64,000 nt of DNA from Lysobacter enzymogenes (lineage in GTDB: Bacteria > Pseudomonadota > Gammaproteobacteria > Xanthomonadales > Xanthomonadaceae). Within the stretch, counting starts at the first letter, position 1. Each line of letters begins with the position of its first letter. A program made the position numbers and the translations under genes. Location of the stretch: the NCBI RefSeq assembly GCF_900106525.1, contig NZ_FNOG01000006.1, positions 1-64,000 of the forward strand, read 5' to 3'. Shown here piece after piece: positions 41,518 through 64,000 of this stretch. The notes beneath the pieces were generated by a model. That model saw only the letters and a program-made list of their open reading frames with translations, had not been told where the DNA came from and ran no database searches.

Positions 41518-41940
41518 TCAGCGCTTGCCGCCGCACTTGCCCTCGCCGCACTTGCCTTCGCCGACGGACTTGCCGGCGGCCTTGCGCGCGGCCTTCACCG
41601 ACTCCAGCGCTTCGGGCAGCGAGATGGAGCCGTCGCGGTTCTTGTCGATGGTGTCGAACTCGGCGGCGCGATCCGGTGCACGGGCGACGAACTCCTCGCG
41701 CGAGACCTTGCCGTCGTGGTTGGCATCGGTCTTGGCGAAGCTCTCTTCGCCGCACTTGCCCTCGCCGCATTTGCCTTCGGCGGCCTTGGCGGCATGGCCG
41801 GCGGAGACGAGATAGCCCTGGGCCAGCGGCTGCGAAGCGAAGGCCTGGCCGGCCAGCAGCAGGCCGCCGCCGAGGGCGACGCCGAGCAGGCCGAGGGTGC
41901 GGGCGGCGTTGTTGCGACGAGCGTGGGTGTTGTGCGACAT
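41518..41940 (-). CDS. bufA: EF-hand copper-peptide precursor with four EGKCG motifs (BufA-like)
   Basis: A 140-residue protein. The Sec signal peptide (residues 1-35, LGLLGVALGGGLLLAGQAFA) is followed by a first EGKCGEGKCG pair (55-64), then two canonical EF-hands, DANHDGKVSREE (72-83) and DKNRDGSISLPE (99-110), and a second EGKCGEGKCG pair (128-137) at the C-terminus. EGKCG cysteines are the modification sites in the bufferin/oxazolin families, where DUF692 enzymes turn them into copper-binding heterocycles. GGAG lies 7 nt before ATG. The protein is expected in the periplasm, possibly binding both copper and calcium. DoxX upstream and DUF692/DUF2063 downstream support the call. Confidence 0.85.
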   Translation of the reverse strand: MSHNTHARRNNAARTLGLLGVALGGGLLLAGQAFASQPLAQGYLVSAGHAAKAAEGKCGEGKCGEESFAKTDANHDGKVSREEFVARAPDRAAEFDTIDKNRDGSISLPEALESVKAARKAAGKSVGEGKCGEGKCGGKR

Positions 41941-42059
41941 GGTGGTTCTCCAGAAGGTGCGGACGAGCCGCGGGAAAGCGCGCCGCGATGGCGGCGCGGA
42001 AACGAACGGGGACGGAGCAGGGGAGGGAAACGGGACGAGCGCTTTGGCGCGCGTCGGCC

Positions 42060-42761
42060 TCAGCCGCGAACCGCGGCGGTGTTGCGCAGCGGCAGGGCGC
42101 GGCGCCATTGCGCCGTCAGCGCCAACGCGGCGGCCAGTGCGATCAACGCGGCGCCGAACCACGGCAACAGCAGCGCGGTGGGCAGGCCGAAGCCGAGCGC
42201 GATCAAGGCCCAGGTGCGGCGGTCGGCGGCGGCGTCAGCGACGGCGCCGCTGCGCGAGCCGAACGAACGCGCGATCAGGTGATCCAGGCTCAATCGCCCA
42301 CCGCCGCCAAGCGCGAGCGGCAACAGCATCGCCAGATAGATCAGCGGCAGCTTGTAGTTGCCGTGGCCTTGGTCGCTGATCGCATAGCCCTGCCACAGTT
42401 CGGACAGACTCGACCATTGATCCGGCCAGTGCACCGCGTGGATTGCGACCACGGTCAGCACCCAGAGCGCGAATGCGGCGTAGCGCGTGCCCAGGCCGAT
42501 CAGCAGGGCCAGTCCGCCGATCAGCTCCAGCCAGGTCGCGGCGAACCACGAGGCGTCGGCGCCGAGCAGCGAGAACGGCCAGGGGAACTTGTCGCCGAGT
42601 TCGGCGAACCAGTTCTCGCCGTTGAACTTCTCCAGGCCCGATTCGACGAATTCCCAAGCCAGCAGCGCGCGCAGCGCAGCCGGCGCGATCCAGGCGCCGG
42701 CCGAGTCGACGCGCGAGAACAGCGGGGTGGAGATGGCGGGAGAAACGCTGGAAGGCCGCAT
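42060..42761 (-). CDS. DoxX-family membrane protein of the bufferin-like operon
   Basis: A 233-residue protein starting MRPSSVSPAISTPLFSRVDS with AGGAG 6 nt upstream. The DoxX signature (ALRALLAWEFVESGLEKFNG, WFAATWLELIGGLALLIGLG, YKLPLIYLAMLLPLALGGGG, SLDHLI) spans residues 25-165, followed by two more hydrophobic segments. DoxX or MauE-type membrane proteins accompany DUF692/DUF2063 operons. Unlike the common order, here it is the first gene, 119 bp before the precursor. Confidence 0.75.
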   Translation of the reverse strand: MRPSSVSPAISTPLFSRVDSAGAWIAPAALRALLAWEFVESGLEKFNGENWFAELGDKFPWPFSLLGADASWFAATWLELIGGLALLIGLGTRYAAFALWVLTVVAIHAVHWPDQWSSLSELWQGYAISDQGHGNYKLPLIYLAMLLPLALGGGGRLSLDHLIARSFGSRSGAVADAAADRRTWALIALGFGLPTALLLPWFGAALIALAAALALTAQWRRALPLRNTAAVRG

Positions 42762-42876
42762 GATTCGCTCCTGGAGATGGCGCCCGGTGGGTGTGGCGCT
42801 ATTTCGCAGTGGCGGGGTATCGGCAACGTGTCGGCGCGGCGGCGGTTTTGTCGCCTAATGTCGCGGTGCGGCGGGC

Positions 42877-42893
42877 GGATACATTGGGATACA
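42877..42893 (-). promoter_or_regulatory. Direct repeat TGTATCC upstream of the bufferin-like operon
   Basis: On the minus strand TGTATCC occurs twice, 10 bp apart (42887-42893 and 42877-42883), 116 bp or more before the DoxX start. CGACATT follows about 13 nt further on. It could be the -35 of an ECF sigma promoter or a tandem activator site on one face of the helix. ECF control is known for related operons, but the match here is only by eye. Confidence 0.35.
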
Positions 42894-42948
42894 AAGCGGG
42901 GCGGCGCGGCCGTCCGCGCTAGGCGCGTAGGCTCAGCGGCGGCCGGCC

Positions 42949-43335
42949 TCAGGCGGCCGCGTCGTCGGCGTCGTTGCCCGCACGCGCGGCCTGGCGCTGG
43001 CGCGACCAGACGAAGATCGCCTCGAACACCGGCCGCAGCCGCAGCGTGTCGTCGGTGATTTCGTACTCCACCCGCGGCGGAATTTCGGGATAGACCGTTC
43101 TGCGCACCATGCCGTCGCTTTCCAGCTCGCGCAGTTGCTGGGTCAGCATGTGCTGGGTGACGCCGGGAATCGCGCGTTTGAGCTCGTTAAAGCGGTGCAT
43201 GCGCTGGCTCAGCAACCACAGGATTTCCAGCTTCCATTTGCCCGCGAACGCGCCGAACGCAGCGCGGATCTCCGCGTGGCTTTCCTCGACGCGGTCGGCG
43301 TGGGGGGCGCAGCTGTCGACAGTATGGTCGGGCAT
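42949..43335 (-). CDS. HxlR-family transcriptional regulator
   Basis: A 128-residue winged-helix protein starting MPDHTVDSCAPHADRVEESH. FAGKWKLEILWLLSQRMHRF, FNELKRAIPGVTQHMLTQQL and DGMVRRTVYPEIPPRVEYEI are the HxlR signature, and C9 could be a redox-sensing thiol as in YodB. It is divergent from azoR, the classic arrangement in which such a regulator represses an azoreductase until a quinone or electrophile modifies its cysteine. Confidence 0.85.
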   Translation of the reverse strand: MPDHTVDSCAPHADRVEESHAEIRAAFGAFAGKWKLEILWLLSQRMHRFNELKRAIPGVTQHMLTQQLRELESDGMVRRTVYPEIPPRVEYEITDDTLRLRPVFEAIFVWSRQRQAARAGNDADDAAA

Positions 43336-43352
43336 ACCTAGTCCGGAAAATC

Positions 43353-43369
43353 ATCCTTCTTGTGAGGAT
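43353..43369. promoter_or_regulatory. Candidate HxlR operator
   Basis: ATCCT-N7-AGGAT is an inverted repeat in the 123-bp divergent hxlR/azoR intergenic region, 18 bp from the regulator start. HxlR proteins bind such dyads as dimers. Only the symmetry is observed. Confidence 0.4.
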
Positions 43370-43458
43370 CACTATACGCCAATAGATTCCACGGCAAGCG
43401 AGAAACGCCTGGGTTTGCAGGGGTTTTCGCGGCCCTTTCCCTATCAGGCGACCCGTCC

Positions 43459-44061
43459 ATGAATATTCTGCACATCGATTCGAGCATCCTCGAGGACCAG
43501 TCGGTCAGCCGCAAGCTGTCGGCGGCGATCGTGTCCCGGCTGCGCGCGCTGAGCCCCGGCGCAGGCGTGGTGTACCGCGATCTCAACCTCGATCCGCTTC
43601 CGCAATTGAACACCGCCAACGCCGCGGCGCTGAATCCGGCCGTGCCGGCCGACAGCATCGAGGTGCGCGCGCTCAACGTCGCGCTGGAACAGGTGTTGGC
43701 CGCCGACGCCATCGTCATCGGCGCACCGATGTACAACTTCAGCGTGCCCGCGCCGCTCAAGGCCTGGCTCGACGCGCTGGCGGTGCCGGGCAAGACCTTC
43801 AGCTACGGCGACGGCGGCGTGCGCGGATTGCTCGGCGAAAAGCGGGTGATCGTCGCTTCCAGCCGCGGCGGCGTGTACGCGCCGGAGTCGCCGATGGCGG
43901 CGCTGGATCACCACGAAAGCTATCTGCGCGCGTTCTTCGGTTTCCTCGGCGTGACCCGGCTGGAGTTCGTGCGCGCCGAGGGCGTGCGCCTGGGCGAGGA
44001 CGAGGCCCAGCGCGCGGTGGCCGGCGCGCTGGAGCAGGTCGAACGGCTGCGCGCGGCCTGA
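43459..44061 (+). CDS. azoR: FMN-dependent NADH:quinone/azo reductase
   Basis: A 200-residue flavodoxin-fold protein starting MNILHIDSSILEDQSVSRKL. SSILEDQSVSRKLS binds the FMN phosphate, APMYNFSVPAPLKAWLD and SSRGGVY bind the isoalloxazine ring, and DHHESYLRAFFGFLGV is the usual AzoR end. It reduces azo dyes and quinones by two-electron transfer. It is divergent from the HxlR regulator, which probably controls it. Confidence 0.88.
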   Translation: MNILHIDSSILEDQSVSRKLSAAIVSRLRALSPGAGVVYRDLNLDPLPQLNTANAAALNPAVPADSIEVRALNVALEQVLAADAIVIGAPMYNFSVPAPLKAWLDALAVPGKTFSYGDGGVRGLLGEKRVIVASSRGGVYAPESPMAALDHHESYLRAFFGFLGVTRLEFVRAEGVRLGEDEAQRAVAGALEQVERLRAA

Positions 44062-44076
44062 GTGCGGGCGGCGGGC

Positions 44077-44700
44077 TCAGCGCCGCAGCGCCGAGCCCGC
44101 CAGCAGCGCGCCGAAGCCGATCAGCAGCGTGCCGAAGGCGCGGTCGATGCCGCGCCGCCAGCGCAGCAGCCGCGCGCGCACCGCGCCCTGCGAGAGCAGC
44201 AGCGCGACCAGGGCGAACCACAGCAAGTGCGCGCCGGAGACGAAGGCGCCGTAGCCGAGCTTGGTTTGCAACGGCGTGTCCGGGCCCACGACCTGCAGGA
44301 ACAGGCTGACCACGAACACCGTGCACTTGGGATTGAGCGCATTGGTCAGAAAGCCGGTGCGCAGGGCGGCGAGGTCGCCGTTGCCGGCCGGGGGCGGCGC
44401 GGCCGGCAACGGCTCGTCGTCGTGGCGCGCGCGCAGCAGCTTGATTCCCAGCCACAGCAGGTACAGCGCGCCGAGCAGCTTGAGCGCGGCGTACAGCTGC
44501 AGCGATTCGCGGATCACCAGCCCGACCCCGAGCAAGGTGTAGCCCACATGCACCCACACGCCCAGGGCGATGCCCAGCGCGGTCAGCACGCCGGCGCGGC
44601 GCGATTGCAGCAGGCTGTTGCGCGAGACCATGGCGAAATCGGGCCCCGGGCTGATCACCGCCAGGCTGGTGATGGTGACTACGGCTAACAGTTCCTGCAT
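44077..44700 (-). CDS. LysE/RhtB-family amino-acid exporter
   Basis: A 207-residue membrane protein with six hydrophobic segments. ISPGPDFAMVSRNSLLQSRR near the N-terminus is the LysE/RhtB hallmark (PGPxxxxVxxxS...GRRxG), and LTNALNPKCTVFVVSLFLQV is the second conserved region. It exports amino acids or derivatives. It is divergent from the LysR gene (65 bp apart), which may regulate it. Confidence 0.85.
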   Translation of the reverse strand: MQELLAVVTITSLAVISPGPDFAMVSRNSLLQSRRAGVLTALGIALGVWVHVGYTLLGVGLVIRESLQLYAALKLLGALYLLWLGIKLLRARHDDEPLPAAPPPAGNGDLAALRTGFLTNALNPKCTVFVVSLFLQVVGPDTPLQTKLGYGAFVSGAHLLWFALVALLLSQGAVRARLLRWRRGIDRAFGTLLIGFGALLAGSALRR

Positions 44701-44765
44701 GGTCGGTTCGGGCGTCGGCTCGGGTTTGCGGCTAAATTAGGCCCAGGCCAGCGGAGCGGCAAACG

Positions 44766-45695
44766 ATGAATTCTCACGACGATGGTGAGCTGGGCTCACT
44801 ACCGGCCTGGCGCGAACGCGCCGCGCTGCCGCCGCTGGGCGCGCTGCGCTGCTTCGAGGCGGCCGCGCGTCTGGGCAGCTTCACCCGCGCCGCGCGGGAG
44901 TTGCACCTCACCCACGGTGCGGTCAGCCGCGCGGTGCGCTCGATCGAGGACGCGCTCGGCGTGGCCTTGTTCGAACGCCGCAACCAGCGCGTCCACCTCA
45001 CCGCCGCCGGCGCGCGCCTGCGCGATGCCGCCGCCGGCGCGTTCGAACTGCTGGCCGCGACCGTGCGCGAGTTGCGCGAGCCGCCGCGCAAGCCGGCGCT
45101 GGTGGTCTCGTGCGAGCCGACGCTGCTGATGCGCTGGCTGATTCCGCGCTTGCCGGCGTTCCAGGCCGCGCATCCGGGCATCGCGCTGCAATGGTCGGCC
45201 GGCGGCGGGCCGGTCGGATTCGGCGAGGTGGATCTGGCGATCCGCCGCAACGATTTCGCCTGGGGCCGCGACGTGCACGCGCAGCATCTGTTCGACGAGC
45301 GCGTCGGCCCGGTGTGCAGCCCGGCCTATCGCGCCGGCCATGTCGCCGGGGCTGGACGCAGCGCGCGCTTCGGCGCGGGCGTGTGCCTGTTGCACAGCGC
45401 GACCCGCGCCGGCGCCTGGAGCGAGTGGGCGCGCGCGGCGCGACGCAAGCGGCCCGCTGCGGCGATGGAGCAGACCTTCGAACACTTCTACTTCAGCCTG
45501 CAGGCCGCCGCGGCCGGCGTCGGCGTGGCGATCGGGCCGTGGCAGCTGGTGCGCGACGAGATCGAGTCCGGCGTGCTGGCCGCGCCGCTCGGGTTCGTCG
45601 CCGACGGCAGCGCGTACTACTTGTTGTCGCCGACGCCGGCGCGCGCCGGCTCGCCGGCGGCGCTGCTGGCGCAGTGGCTGCGCGCGCAGGCCTGA
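44766..45695 (+). CDS. LysR-family regulator (GcvA-like)
   Basis: A 309-residue protein starting MNSHDDGELGSLPAWRERAA; GGAG lies upstream. The N-terminal winged HTH (LGALRCFEAAARLGSFTRAA, ELHLTHGAVSRAVRSIED, LGVALFERRNQRVHLTAAG) is of the GcvA type, followed by a substrate-binding-like effector domain. It lies between the divergent LysE gene and the convergent end of the NRPS operon (24 bp between stops). Control of the exporter is the simplest role. Confidence 0.85.
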   Translation: MNSHDDGELGSLPAWRERAALPPLGALRCFEAAARLGSFTRAARELHLTHGAVSRAVRSIEDALGVALFERRNQRVHLTAAGARLRDAAAGAFELLAATVRELREPPRKPALVVSCEPTLLMRWLIPRLPAFQAAHPGIALQWSAGGGPVGFGEVDLAIRRNDFAWGRDVHAQHLFDERVGPVCSPAYRAGHVAGAGRSARFGAGVCLLHSATRAGAWSEWARAARRKRPAAAMEQTFEHFYFSLQAAAAGVGVAIGPWQLVRDEIESGVLAAPLGFVADGSAYYLLSPTPARAGSPAALLAQWLRAQA

Positions 45696-45719
45696 GCGCG
45701 CAGCCGTGGCCTGACGCGG

Positions 45720-50335
<4,616 letters not shown>

Positions 50336-50339
<4 letters not shown>

Positions 50340-53300
50340 AGCGAATCTCCCGTGTCGTGTTCGCGCAGCGCGACCGCCAGCACCGCTTCGGCGAATCCGG
50401 CCAGGCGCGGGCGCCGGAACAGCAGCGACGGCGCCACTGCGACGTCGAGTTCGTCGCGCAGCCGCGCCAGCAGGCGCATCGCCAGCAGCGAGTGGCCGCC
50501 GAGTTCGAAGAAATCGTCGTCGCGGCCGACGGCGTCGGTCTGCAACAGTTCCTGCCACCACTGCGCGAGCACGAGTTCCAGTTCGCCGCGCGGCGGCGCG
50601 TAGGCGCGGCGGGCGAAATCGGCGTGGTCGGGTGGCGGCAGGGCGCGGCGGTCGAGCTTGCCGTTGGCGTTGAGCGGCAGCGCGTCCAGGCGCACGCAGG
50701 CGGCCGGCAGCATGTAGTCGGGCAGGCGCGAGGCCAGGTGCGCGCGCAGCGCGCCGGCCACCCCGTCGCTGTCGGCGTCGGTCACGACATAGGCGATCAG
50801 CCGTTTGCGGCCCGGCTCGTCTTCGCGCAGTGTCGCCACCGCTTCGCGCACGTCGGGGTGTTCGCGCAGGCGCGCTTCGATTTCGCCCAGTTCGATGCGG
50901 TAGCCGCGCAGCTTGACCTGGCCGTCGTCGCGGCCGAGAAACATCAGCTCGCCATCTTCGCGATAGCGCACCCGGTCGCCGCTGAGGTACATGCGCGCGC
51001 CCGGCGTCGGGTCGAACGGATCGGCGAAGAAGCGTTCGGCGCTGAGTTCGTCGCGGCCGAGATAGCCGCGAGCGACGCCGGCGCCGCCGAGGTAGAGCTC
51101 GCCCGGCGCGCCCAGCGGCAACGGCCGGCGCTGCGCGTCGAGCACGTAGGCGCGGGTGTTGGCCAACGGCCGGCCGATCGGCGCGGGCGCATCGCCGGGC
51201 CAATGCGGCGGTGGTTCCCAGGCGGTCGCCAGCACCGTGGTTTCGGTCGGCCCGTACACATGTACCGGCCGCGCGCCGCCGCGTTGCAATGCGCTCAACA
51301 CGCCCGGGGGCACCGCTTCGCCGCCGACCAAGAACAGCGGCTTGGTCGCGAATTGGGGCAAGGCTTCGCGCCCTTGCAGGAACGCCGGCGGCATGTAGCT
51401 CAGGCCGATGCGCTCGCGCGCGATCCAGTCCAGGTAAGCGCCGGCGTCGGCGCGCTCCTCGGCGCCGGGAATGCACAGCGCGGCGCCGCGGCTCAGGCTC
51501 AGGCCGATTTCGATCAGGCTGGCGTCGAAGCTCAGCGACGCGAACTGGGCGATGCGGCTGTGCGCGTCGATGCCGAAGCGTTCGGCCTGGCTGTGGGCGA
51601 ACTGGACCAGGTTGCGGTGTTCGATCATCGCGCCCTTGGGCTCGCCGGTGGAGCCGGAGGTGTAGACGATGTAGGCCAGATGCTGCGGGCCGACCTCGGC
51701 GCGCGCCGTCGACGCGGCGTCGCGCTCGTCGTTCGCGCGCTCCAGCGCCGCGCCGTCGAGCGCCAGGGCCGGCCAGTCCGAATCGAGGCCGGCCGCGGCC
51801 AGCGCGCGGCGTCCTTCGGCGTCGGCGAGCAGGCACACCGGCGCGGCGTCGGCGAGCACGCGCGCGCTGCGTTCGCGCACGTGGGCCGGATCCAGCGGCA
51901 CGTAGGCGCCGCCGGCCTTCAACACCGCCAGGATCGCGACGATGGCGTCGAAACCGCGCTGCGCGCACAGCGCCACGCGCCGGTCGGGGCCGACGCCGGC
52001 GGCGATCAGGCGGGCGGCGAGGCGGTCGGCGGCGGCGTCGAGCGCGGCGTAGCTGAGCGTCGCGCCGGCGCATTCCAGCGCGGTGGCTTGCGGCGTGCGC
52101 CGCGCTTGTTGTTCGAACAGATGATGGAAGCAGGCGTCGCGCGGATAGTCGGCCTCGGTGCGGTTCCAGTCGTGCAATTGCAGCCGGCGTTCGTCGGCGT
52201 CGAGCAGGTCGATGCCGGCGACCGGGCCGGCGGCATCGGCGGCGAACGCGCGCAGCGCGGCGAGCAGGTAGCCGCGATGGCGTTGCATCGCCGCGGCATC
52301 GAACAGCGCGGTGGCGTAGCGCAAGCCGCCGACCAGGGCGTCGTCGCGTTCGCCCAGCTGCAATTCCAGATCGAATTGGGCGCCCGGCAAGTCCAGTTCC
52401 AGGATCTGCGCGTCCAGCCCGGGCAGAGGCGGCGCCGCGGCCGGTTCGCCCTGCCAGGCGAGCATGGCCTGGAACAGCGGCGTGCGGTCGGCGCGGCGCG
52501 GCGGACGCACGGCTTCGACCACGCGCTCGAACGGCAGCGCGTGGTCCTGGGCGTCGAGGGCGCAGCGGCGCGCGCGTTCGATCAGCGCGTCGGAGTCGGG
52601 ATCGCCGGACAGGTCGATGCGCAGCGCCAGGGTGTCGACGAAAAAGCCGACGGCGCTTTCGCTGTCGGCCAGCCCGCGCTGCGCGTTAGGCGCGCCGATC
52701 ACCAGATCGTCCTGGCCGGACAGGCGCGACAGCACCGTCGCCCACGCCGCCAGCACCAGCGCGAACACGCTGGTGCCGGCGCGGCGCGCGCGCCGGCGCA
52801 GCGCCTGACTGAGTTCGGCGTCGACGTGCAGCGGCAGCATCGCGCCGGCGAAGTCCTGCTGCGGCGGTCGCGGCGCGTGCGTCGGCAGCTCGAGCAGCGT
52901 GGGTGCGCCGCTCAGGGTGCGGCGCCAGTAGTCCAGCGCTTCGGAGTCCTCGTCATGGCGGCGTTGCTGCCAGGCGGCGTAATCGGGGAACTGCCAGGGC
53001 AGCGGCGATAGCGGATCGGGCGCACCGGCGGCGAAGGCGGCGTAGAGCGCGCCGAGGTCGCGCAGCAGCGGCGGCAGCGATTCGCCGTCGGCGACCAAAT
53101 GATGCAGCGTCAGCAGCAGATGGAATTCGTCGGCACCGGTGCGCGCCAGCCACGCGCGCGCCGGCGCTTCGCGTTCCAGGTCGAAGGCACGACACGCCTG
53201 TTCTTGCAGCGCGTCGCGCAGGGCCGCGTCCGGATCGGCGGACGCGCCGAGGTCGAGCGCGCTTTCGCTCCACGCGAACGGCGTACCGGCGGGCAGCGGT

Positions 53301-55429
53301 TGCAAGCGCGGTTCGCCGTCGAGGGCGACGAAGCGCGTGCGCAGGCCGACATGGCGCGCGCTCAAGGCGTCGAGCGCGCGCCGCAGTGTGGCGATGTCGA
53401 GCGCGCCACGCAGGCGCAGCAGAACGGGGATGTGGTATGCGGCGCCGAGGTCTTCGAACTGGCTCAGGAACCACAGTCGGCGTTGGGTCGAAGACAAGGC
53501 GCCGGCGGCGTCGCCTTCGCCGGCGCGCGGTGGCTCGCTCGCGGCAGAGGCGTCGGCGCGCAGGGCGTCGAGCGCGGCGGCCTGCGCGGCCAGGGTCGGA
53601 TGGTTCCAGATCGCGCTGACCGGCAGCTCCACCCGCCATTGCCGCCGCAGCGCGCCGAGCAGGCGTGCCGCGCTCAGCGAATGCCCGCCGAGGGCGAAGA
53701 AATCGTCGTCGCGGCCGATGCGTTGGCGGCCGAGCAGCGCCTGCCACTGCTGCGCGAGTTCGGTTTCGGTGCCGGGTAGGGGCGAGCGGTAATCGCGCTG
53801 GGCGTAGGCGGCCGCGTCGGGCGTCGGCAACGCAGCGCGGTCGAGCTTGCCGTGGGTGCTGCGCGGCAGCGCGGCGAGCGCGACGATCGCCGCCGGGCGC
53901 AGCGGTTCGGGCAGGCGCTGGCGCAAGTGTTCGCGCAAGGCGGCGGCGAAATCCGCCGCGTCGCCGCCGTCGCCGGCCACCGGCGCAGCGTAGGCGATCA
54001 GTTCCAGCGCGCCGTCCGCGCCGGTGCGGGCGACGACGGCGGCCTCGCGTACGCGCGGATGTTCGGCGAGTTGCGCGGCGACTTCGTCGGGTTCGACCCG
54101 ATGGCCGCGGATCTTGACCTGATCGTCGTCGCGGCCGAGGAACTCCAGTTCGCCGCCGGGCAGGCGCCGGGCGCGGTCGCCGCTGCGGTACATACGCGCA
54201 CCGGCGGCGAAGGGATCGGTCTGGAAGCGTTGCGCGCTGAGTTCGGCCCGATGCAGGTAGCCGCGCGCCGGCGCGGCGCCGCCGATCCACAGTTCGCCGG
54301 CGTCGCCGTCGGCGACCGGCTCGCCTTGCGCGTCGAGCAGATACAGGCGCGCGCCGTCGATGGCGCGGCCGATCGGCACATGCGCCGGCGCCGCGGCCAC
54401 GTCGCGCGCGGCCAGCACGTGCGCGGCGACCACGTGGGTTTCGGTCGGGCCGTAGTGGTTGTGCAGGCGGCAGTCGGGCAGGCGGGCGAACATCGCCCGG
54501 ATCGGCTCGGTCAGGCGCAGTTGCTCGCCGGCCACGACGACGTCGGCCAGCTGCGCGCGCAAGGCCGAAAACGTCGTTTCGTCGGCCCCGGCCAGTGCGT
54601 CGGCGAGCGCGCTCAGCGCCAGGCACGGCAGGTGCAGGCGCTGGATGCGCCGCTGCGCCAGCGCGCGCGCGAGCGCGGCGAAGTCGCGGCGCAGCTCCGG
54701 TTCGGCGACGACCAGGGTCGAGCCGCCGCACAGCGCGCCGAAGATTTCCTGGAACGCCACATCGAAGCCGAGCGCGGCGAACTGCAGCACGCGCTGGCCG
54801 GCGCGGAACTGGCCGCGTTGCCAGCGCAGCAGGTTGAGCAGCGGCGCGTGCGGCATCGCCACGCCCTTGGGGCGGCCGGTCGAGCCGGAGGTGTAGATCA
54901 CATAGGCCAGCCGCTGCGGATCGTCGCTGGGGTCGCAGGCCGCGGCGGGCGCGGGGCCGGGCCGGTGGCAGTCGTCGAGGTCGATGTCGCGGCCGTCGCC
55001 AGTGTCCGCCGCCAGTCCCAGCGCAAGGCGGCCGGCAGCGTCGCATAGCCGCGCCGCGGGCGCGGCGTCGTCCAGCAGCAGCTCCAGGCGCGCGCGCGGG
55101 TAGTCCGGATCCAGCGGCAGATACGCGGCGCCGGCCTTGAGCGCGGCGAGCATCGCCACCACCGGGGCGATGCCGCGCTCGGCGCAGACGGCGACGCGGT
55201 CGTCGGCGCCGACGCCCAGGCGCCGCAGCCGCTGCGCCAGCCGGTCGGCGCAGGCGTCGAGTTCGGCGTAGCTCCAGCGGCGTTCGCCGTGTTCGAGCGC
55301 GATCGCCTGCGGCGTGCGCTGCGCTTGCAGACGGAACAGCGCATCGACGCCGGCAGCGCCGTCGTCGTCGCGGTCGTCGTTGCCGGCGTGCGTCGCGCTT
55401 GCCGGCGTATTCGTACGGATATCGTCCAT
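50336..55429 (-). CDS. Nonribosomal peptide synthetase, A-T-C-A-T (second synthetase)
   Basis: A 1697-residue protein from ATG 55429 with GAGG 4 nt upstream, 36 bp after the preceding synthetase. It opens directly with adenylation (about 30-520, YTSGSTGRPKG near 181), then carrier (FFALGGHSLSA, Ser near 580), condensation (about 640-1070, LSSTQRRLWFL, HHLVADGES near 777), a second adenylation (about 1100-1600, YTSGSTGEPKG near 1258) and carrier (FFELGGHSLLA near 1644). The lack of a leading condensation domain marks a starter module. Pocket residues read D-V-Q-L-V-A-H-V-V (proline-like) for the first and D-A-I-A-L-G-V-V-L (unassigned, hydrophobic) for the second. An acidic C-terminus may dock to the next protein. 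Confidence 0.9.
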
Positions 55430-55465
55430 GGCCTCGTTACGATCGATGTGGGGAAGGGCGGCGGC

Positions 55466-64000
<8,535 letters not shown>

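Noticed and set aside
50340-52073. Upstream extension of the third synthetase frame
   Set aside because: The frame stays open through the second synthetase, but that stretch is arginine-rich shadow; the GTG at 50339 overlaps the upstream stop and has GGGAG before it.

Overview
The DNA is very GC-rich, with Xanthomonadaceae-type gene content. Markers are a type IV secretion effector/lipoprotein immunity pair, an 'EGKCG' copper-peptide operon and a very large NRPS locus. A Lysobacter-like gammaproteobacterium fits best. This is inference from content; no rRNA or housekeeping phylogenetic marker is present.

Region 1 (1 to about 29,100) is a prophage whose left end lies outside the window. A divergent immunity region (about 570-2600) has a Cro/CI-type repressor, a Cro-like protein and four copies of a TAGCC-N6-GGCTA operator placed on two good sigma70 promoters. 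A rightward early operon of small, stop/start-overlapping genes follows, with nucleases, DUF3310, DUF1376 and a Q-like late regulator. After a terminator come lysis (GH24 endolysin, holin candidates, nested Rz/Rz1), packaging, a P22-type head (portal, scaffold, coat, gp4, gp10), ejection proteins and tail fibres. The integrase sits at the right end on the minus strand. The phage is therefore a P22-like podovirus with a non-P22 fibre module and a reversed membrane protein/lipoprotein cargo pair in its late region.

Region 2 (29,100 to 35,100) is accessory. It has a frameshifted HExxH metallopeptidase with a XVIPCD-like C-terminus (X-Tfe T4SS effector candidate) preceded by a coupled lipoprotein (X-Tfi immunity candidate), an HNH nuclease and a secreted SGNH esterase.

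Region 3 (35,100 to 45,700) holds a saccharopine-dehydrogenase-like reductase, an OmpR/HK two-component system, and a bufferin/oxazolin-type RiPP operon: DoxX, an EF-hand precursor with four EGKCG motifs, DUF692, DUF2063, a heme/ferric-reductase-like membrane protein and a thioredoxin-like protein. HxlR/AzoR, a LysE exporter and a LysR regulator follow.

Region 4 (45,720 to 64,000, minus strand) is an NRPS operon of three synthetases. The first is incomplete at the window edge. In order: (A)-T-C-A-T-C-A-T-R, A-T-C-A-T, and C-A-T-R. Two of the three end in thioester-reductase domains and no thioesterase is present. The locus therefore looks like two reductively released assembly lines in tandem, predicted to give peptide aldehydes, alcohols or cyclic imines.
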